From assembly GCF_026168755.1 (NCBI RefSeq), contig NZ_JAPFDR010000023.1, positions 1 through 42,990 of the forward strand: a stretch of 42,990 nucleotides of DNA, read 5' to 3'. The stretch's first letter is position 1. Every line of letters begins with the position of its first letter. The notes under the pieces are model-generated. The model ran no database searches. It was not told the origin of the DNA and worked only from the letters and a program-made list of their open reading frames with translations. Shown here piece by piece: positions 38,879 through 42,990 of this stretch. The translations under genes were made by a program, and so were the position numbers. Source of the stretch: Clostridium sp. (GTDB taxonomy: Bacteria > Bacillota > Clostridia > Clostridiales > Clostridiaceae).

Positions 38879-40525
38879 TTAAATTTTAGTTGTTTGTTCA
38901 TTATTTTCATCAGATTTATTTAAGGTGGTTGGTTGTATTTCTATAGGATTTTCATCAACTATCATATCAACGGGAACAGTATGAATTACCTCTGTTGAAG
39001 TATTAACTTGAGTTTCTATAATTTTTGCAGTTCCAGTATTTGCATCAGGAGATACTACATCAGTGTTAATAGATTCTTCTTGTGATTTTCTAACTTCAGT
39101 GGTTGAAAGGGTATTATCTTCTAGTAATCCTAATTCATCCATATATTCATCCTTAAAAAGATGAATAAGTAAAAAGAAGTTTAAGAAATTTCTATAGCTG
39201 TCGAATGTATTTTTACTAATAGAAAATGAATCTTTACGTTTATTGTAAGTTATATATTTATTGAATATTGGAGCAATCCCAGTACTATCAGGGGTTGGTA
39301 TATTAGGCATTCTAAAATAACTTTCATCAACCATATCATTAGAATTTAAAGTAAAACCACGATATCTTTCATAATCATCTAAAGTTGGAGCTTCTGGCCA
39401 ACTTGTTATTAGACCAGAGTTAATAATAAATTTCTTATATACAGTAGATATCATAGTTCGATATTCATTAGAATTGTTAATTATATTTTGGTAAATAATA
39501 AAAGCAAGAATATAAAATGTAATATCAAAGCATGAATATTTAATTTCTTTTTTTGAAGAAAGTTTATAAAAAGCTCCCTTATCCTCATCATATAATGTAT
39601 ATAGCCTATTTATAATTTCTGTTGTTTTCTCTGAGAATGTCAGTATTTTTGTATGTTTATAAGATAAAGTTAGAACTATAGAACATAAGGAAGCTGTATC
39701 TAATGAATCAATATAATAATCTTTTTCATCAAATTTACACATAGCATAATCAGTAAGATCTATAATTAAATCTTTCAACTCATCATTATTATAATTATAG
39801 CTATAAAGAACATTTAGTGATAATAAAACCTTGCAGACTTCATCTAATGAACAATCATAGATTTGATCTTTAAAATCACAGAACATCTTTAAAATTTGTT
39901 CTGAAAATTCCTTATATAAATCAGAAGATTCATCATTAGGATTTTTTATAGAGTATAAGTAATATGCAATCATCATGAATGCCTGATCAGAAAACTTGAA
40001 TTTTTTATCTTTATCAACTAGGTTGAAATTTTTAGAATTATTTTCTAATATGTTTTTCTTATCTACAAATACACCTTCTCTATTTCTTAAATGTGTTGAG
40101 TAAAAGTCAAGTTGGTCTTTTGCCAAGTTTTTGTATATTTCATTGATTGAATAAATACTTTTGTCTATATTTTCAAAGCCTCTATAGTAATCTAATAATT
40201 CTAATAAGCATAATGACATTAATGCATTAGTACTTGGGTTGATTTCTTTTTTAAAAGTTTCTTCATCAAATCCGTTTGAGTTTTTACTATGAATAAATGT
40301 TGGAGAAGCCTTTCTATACACACATAATAGTGGAGAAAAGTTACTATTTGTGGTAATATCAATTGGGGAAGATAATTTATTATACTTTTTTATTTGAGAG
40401 ACTAAACCGCATCTAGAGTTTAGTACAATAGTTTTTACTGCTTCTTTAGATAAATAAAAAAGTTGTCCGTTAATTTCCTTTTCAGAAAGGCTATTCATTC
40501 TAAAAAATGGCCCAATATATCTCAA
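38879..40525 (-). CDS. Uncharacterised clostridial protein, about 548 residues
   Basis: I do not recognise a family. The body (to about residue 480) is rich in predicted helices with repeated Leu/Tyr-rich stretches (LCLLELLDYYRGFENI, FYSTHLRNREGVFVD), which could be an alpha/alpha-barrel, but this is a guess. The last ~65 residues are a Thr/Glu/Asn-rich, low-complexity tail. There is no signal peptide or membrane helix. On the minus strand AGAGGTG is followed after six A by TTG; I therefore start at TTG 40525. The GTG at 40534 is part of the ribosome site itself and is less likely. It is divergent from rph. Confidence 0.75.
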   Translation of the reverse strand: MRYIGPFFRMNSLSEKEINGQLFYLSKEAVKTIVLNSRCGLVSQIKKYNKLSSPIDITTNSNFSPLLCVYRKASPTFIHSKNSNGFDEETFKKEINPSTNALMSLCLLELLDYYRGFENIDKSIYSINEIYKNLAKDQLDFYSTHLRNREGVFVDKKNILENNSKNFNLVDKDKKFKFSDQAFMMIAYYLYSIKNPNDESSDLYKEFSEQILKMFCDFKDQIYDCSLDEVCKVLLSLNVLYSYNYNNDELKDLIIDLTDYAMCKFDEKDYYIDSLDTASLCSIVLTLSYKHTKILTFSEKTTEIINRLYTLYDEDKGAFYKLSSKKEIKYSCFDITFYILAFIIYQNIINNSNEYRTMISTVYKKFIINSGLITSWPEAPTLDDYERYRGFTLNSNDMVDESYFRMPNIPTPDSTGIAPIFNKYITYNKRKDSFSISKNTFDSYRNFLNFFLLIHLFKDEYMDELGLLEDNTLSTTEVRKSQEESINTDVVSPDANTGTAKIIETQVNTSTEVIHTVPVDMIVDENPIEIQPTTLNKSDENNEQTTKI

Positions 40526-40648
40526 ATTTTTCACCTCTTAATTAATTCTTATATTAATATTATGAGTAGAGTGAGAATTTGTTGCATTATTTTTTTAAAA
40601 AGGAGAAATTTATATATATAAGCAATTATTAAAATGGAGGAGTTATAA

Positions 40649-41392
40649 ATGAGAAGTGACGGAAGAAAGAATGACCAGGTTAGACATGCAAAGATAACTA
40701 GAAATTATATAAAACATGCAGAGGGATCAGTTTTAATTGAAGTTGGTGATACTAAGGTAATTTGTACTGCATCAATAGAAGAGAAGGTTCCTCCCTTTTT
40801 AAAAGGTACAGGAGAAGGATGGATAACAGCAGAATATAATATGCTTCCTCGTTCTACTGCAACAAGAAAGCCTAGGGATATAGCAAGATTAAAAGTTGAT
40901 GGTAGAACTATGGAAATACAAAGATTGATAGGTAGAGCATTAAGATCTGTTGTAGATTTAAAGGCATTAGGAGAAAAGACTATTTGGATAGATTGTGATG
41001 TAATTCAAGCCGATGGTGGAACAAGAACTACTTCTATTTGTGGTGCATTTGTTGCTTTAGTTGATGCTATGAATAAGCTTCATAGACATAAGCCGTTTAA
41101 GGTATATCCTATTAGAAAGTTTTTATGTGCAACAAGTGTAGGTATCGTTGGAGATGAAAAATTACTAGATTTATGTTATGAAGAAGATTCAACTGCAAGG
41201 GTTGATATGAATGTTATTGGAACAGATGAAGGTGAATTTGTAGAAATTCAAGGTACAGGAGAAGAAGCACCATTTAATAGAAAAGAATTAAATGAGCTAT
41301 TGGATTTAGCTGAAAAGGGTATAAAACAAATGATTCAATTACAAAAGGAATGTTTAAAAATGGATTCTTTATGGATTGGAACGGGAGAGTAG
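40649..41392 (+). CDS. rph: Ribonuclease PH
   Basis: A phosphorolytic 3'-5' exoribonuclease that trims tRNA 3' ends. The 247-residue product begins with the typical [11 protein letters not shown], and carries [19 protein letters not shown] and [19 protein letters not shown] precedes the ATG. The stop lies 1 nt before the rdgB start, so the two are translationally linked. The order rph-rdgB-yfcE resembles rph-ysnA-ysnB of Bacillus subtilis. Confidence 0.97.
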   Translation: MRSDGRKNDQVRHAKITRNYIKHAEGSVLIEVGDTKVICTASIEEKVPPFLKGTGEGWITAEYNMLPRSTATRKPRDIARLKVDGRTMEIQRLIGRALRSVVDLKALGEKTIWIDCDVIQADGGTRTTSICGAFVALVDAMNKLHRHKPFKVYPIRKFLCATSVGIVGDEKLLDLCYEEDSTARVDMNVIGTDEGEFVEIQGTGEEAPFNRKELNELLDLAEKGIKQMIQLQKECLKMDSLWIGTGE

Positions 41393-41393
41393 T

Positions 41394-41996
41394 ATGAAAA
41401 GAATAATTTTAGCTAGTAATAATTTAAAGAAAATAAAAGAAATAAAAGAAATACTTAAGGGATTTCCTTTTGAAGTCTATTCATTAAAGGATATGGATAT
41501 TGATATAGAAGTTGAAGAAGATGGTTTGACTTTCGAAGAAAATGCAAAAAAGAAAGCAGTGGAAATACATCAATATTTAGTAAATAAGGGTGAAAGTAAT
41601 TTTATAGTTTTATCAGATGATTCTGGGTTAGAAGTAGATTGTTTAAATGGGGAACCAGGAGTATATTCAGCTAGATATGCTGGTGAACATGGTAATGATT
41701 ATAAAAATAATCTTAAACTATTACAAGAAATGAAAGATTTTAAGGGTGATGAGAGAAGTGCTAGATTCGTTTGTGTAATAGCAGTAGTATTTGAAGATGG
41801 TAGTGTTAAAACTGTAAGAGGTGAAGTTGAAGGTACTATTATAGAGGAGCTAAAAACAGAAGGTGGATTTGGATACGATCCATTATTCTTCTATAAAGGA
41901 TTCAATAAAACATTTGGAGAAGCAACACCAGAAGAAAAGAATGCAATATCTCATAGAGGAAATGCTCTTAAAAAACTTAAAGATATACTAATTTAA
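41394..41996 (+). CDS. rdgB: XTP/dITP (non-canonical purine NTP) pyrophosphatase
   Basis: Hydrolyses ITP, dITP and XTP to the monophosphates, keeping deaminated purines out of nucleic acids. At 200 residues it matches the RdgB/HAM1 family, with the N-terminal LASNNLKKIKEI, the SDDSGLEVDCLNGEPGVYSAR core, GGFGYDPLF and the C-terminal SHRGNALKKL. ATG 41394 is chosen with GGGAGAG just before; an in-frame TTG at 41376 overlaps rph and lies before that site. Confidence 0.97.
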   Translation: MKRIILASNNLKKIKEIKEILKGFPFEVYSLKDMDIDIEVEEDGLTFEENAKKKAVEIHQYLVNKGESNFIVLSDDSGLEVDCLNGEPGVYSARYAGEHGNDYKNNLKLLQEMKDFKGDERSARFVCVIAVVFEDGSVKTVRGEVEGTIIEELKTEGGFGYDPLFFYKGFNKTFGEATPEEKNAISHRGNALKKLKDILI

Positions 41997-41997
41997 T

Positions 41998-42250
41998 ATT
42001 GTTCGGCATGTGGAAGCGAAAAAATGAAATATTTATTTTACGGGAACTGTGAAATTTTCGCCTAGAATTTATATAATTGATTACGTAAAGTTGGCTAAAG
42101 TTTTTAAACTCGCGGTTAGCTCAAACAGTAAAAACTTCTTAACGCCAACTTTATTCCATCAATTATTAAATTCTTAACGAAAATTACACAATTCATGGAG
42201 ATAATATCATTAATTTTCGTTATCACCGCATTCGAGCTCTAATGAACAAT
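41998..42250. repeat. ~250-bp imperfect palindrome between rdgB and yfcE
   Basis: Arms pair in nested order across almost the whole spacer: ATTGTTC (41998-42004) with GAACAAT (42244-42250); CGAAAA (42017-42022) with TTTTCG (42214-42219); GTGAAATTTTCG (42049-42060) with CGAAAATTACAC (42178-42189, one mismatch); AATTTATATAATTGAT (42066-42081) with ATCAATTATTAAATT (42158-42172); TAAAGTTGGC (42086-42095) with GCCAACTTTA (42144-42153); AAGTTTTTA (42098-42106) with TAAAAACTT (42129-42137). The loop is 22 nt. There is no coding frame. It could be a non-autonomous mobile element (MITE-like) or one long RNA hairpin in the rph operon. I see no clear target-site duplication and no second copy in this window. 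Confidence 0.85.
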
Positions 42251-42281
42251 TTAGATAATTTATAGTGAAGGGATGATTATA

Positions 42282-42758
42282 GTGCTTATTGCAGTGATAA
42301 GTGATTCTCATGGTAATAGAAGTAGTATAAGTAAGATAAAGAAGAAAATAAGTGATGCAGAAGTGCTTATTTTTTTAGGGGATGGGGAAAATGATTTAAA
42401 TGAAATTACAGAAGAATTTCATGGAGAAGTATACGCTGTTAGGGGGAATTGCGATTTTAATGGTAAATATCCAGAAGAAAGAATAATAGAAATTAAAGGT
42501 AAGAAAATATTTATGTGTCATGGACATAAATATGGTGTTAAATATGGATATAATTCTATTTATTATAAAGGAAAAGAGAGTGGTGCAGATATAGTGTTAT
42601 TTGGGCATTCTCATTTACCTATTATTGAGGAGTATGATGGATTAATATTGATGAATCCAGGAAGTATTTCACATGGAATGGGTAAGATTGATAAGACTTT
42701 AGGATATATTGAATTAGATGATGATAAAAAACCAATAATATATATAAAAGAGGTATAA
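42282..42758 (+). CDS. YfcE/MJ0936-family metallophosphodiesterase
   Basis: A calcineurin-like phosphoesterase of 158 residues. The di-metal ligands are seen in SDSHGN, GDGEND, GNCD, CHGHKYG and GHSHLP. The family cleaves phosphodiesters; the natural substrate is unknown (YsnB in Bacillus). I start at GTG 42282, 9 nt after AAGGG, giving MLIAVISDSHG; the in-frame ATG at 42273 directly abuts that site. Gene order with rph and rdgB is conserved, apart from the palindrome in between. Confidence 0.88.
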   Translation: MLIAVISDSHGNRSSISKIKKKISDAEVLIFLGDGENDLNEITEEFHGEVYAVRGNCDFNGKYPEERIIEIKGKKIFMCHGHKYGVKYGYNSIYYKGKESGADIVLFGHSHLPIIEEYDGLILMNPGSISHGMGKIDKTLGYIELDDDKKPIIYIKEV

Positions 42759-42788
42759 AATAAAAATATAAAAAAATAAAAAAAGGTA

Positions 42789-42817
42789 TTGACGGATTAA
42801 AAATCATCATGTAGAAT
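42789..42817 (+). promoter_or_regulatory. tRNA-Pro promoter
   Basis: TTGACG (42789-42794), 17-nt spacer, TAGAAT (42812-42817), about 36 nt before the tRNA. Confidence 0.75.
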
Positions 42818-42853
42818 AATCATTGTCGCTGCGAGATGTAGCAATATGATTAC

Positions 42854-42929
42854 CGGGGTGTGGCGCAGATGGGAGCGCGCGTGGTTTGGGACCATGAGGT
42901 CGCAGGTTCGATCCCTGTCACCCCGACCA
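42854..42929 (+). tRNA. tRNA-Pro, anticodon UGG
   Basis: The acceptor stem CGGGGTG (42854-42860) pairs with CACCCCG (42919-42925), followed by A and an encoded CCA. The C1-G72 pair is a mark of bacterial tRNA-Pro. The D arm has GCGCAGATGGGAGCGC, the anticodon loop TTTGGGA gives UGG, and the T loop is GTTCGATCC. The 3' neighbour region to the window end shows nothing further. Confidence 0.98.
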
Positions 42930-42990
42930 ACTTAGTTAAATTAGACTTGACTTTTATAAGTAAATCTGATTAACTAAATAAGTAACATGC

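Noticed and set aside
42107..42128. The palindrome loop contains GCGGTTAGCTCA, which resembles a tRNA D arm
   Set aside because: No acceptor stem, anticodon arm or T loop can be placed around it; the flanks belong to the palindrome arms.
41998..42250. Possible integron attC site
   Set aside because: The palindrome is much longer than usual attC sites, simple core sites are not convincing at both ends, and no integrase or cassette array is in the window.

Overview
The window is low-GC Firmicute DNA, most likely a saccharolytic Clostridium sensu stricto (cluster I). The reasons are strongly A/T-biased codon use, GGAGG-type ribosome sites, TTGACA/TATAAT promoters, a Rex-linked butyryl-CoA gene set (crt-bcd-etfB-etfA-hbd), a ferredoxin-like [FeFe] hydrogenase and a CIRCE-controlled groESL. 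Nearly all genes lie on the + strand. No phage, insertion sequence with a transposase, CRISPR array or rRNA was seen.

Layout: 1-1034 holds a long terminator from an upstream gene, then a guanine riboswitch and xpt. 1085-4270 holds a candidate minus-strand small RNA, a yybP-ykoY (Mn2+) riboswitch and a P-type cation ATPase. 4309-7221 holds a CadC-type repressor, its operator, a CadA-type ATPase, and an unidentified riboswitch-like RNA with its own promoter and terminator. 7438-13491 is rex followed by the butyrate/butanol genes; a Rex operator lies between promoter and crt. 13550-18517 holds a PH-domain protein, a C-GCAxxG-C-C protein, an OGG1-like glycosylase, a lipoprotein M28 peptidase and a group-B-like [FeFe] hydrogenase. 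18651-20746 is groES-groEL. 20902-25224 is an orphan prepilin peptidase, then a variant guanine riboswitch with guaB and guaA. 25407-31168 holds a VanY-like carboxypeptidase, an anchored acidic protein, pgi, a DUF188 protein and a seven-repeat protein. 31234-36822 holds an RsuA-like enzyme, a candidate small RNA, pcrA and ligA. 36820-40525 holds two minus-strand genes flanking a lone solute-binding protein. 40649-42929 is rph-rdgB-yfcE, interrupted by a ~250-bp imperfect palindrome, then tRNA-Pro(UGG).

How the parts work together: purine supply is under two guanine riboswitches (xpt salvage; guaB/guaA synthesis). Metal efflux is under an RNA sensor (Mn2+) and a protein sensor (CadC). Rex is placed to tie the NADH-consuming C4 pathway to the NADH/NAD+ ratio. 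The protein-coding content is mostly housekeeping. The least explained material is non-coding: the RNA element after cadA, the palindrome before yfcE, and two small-RNA candidates.
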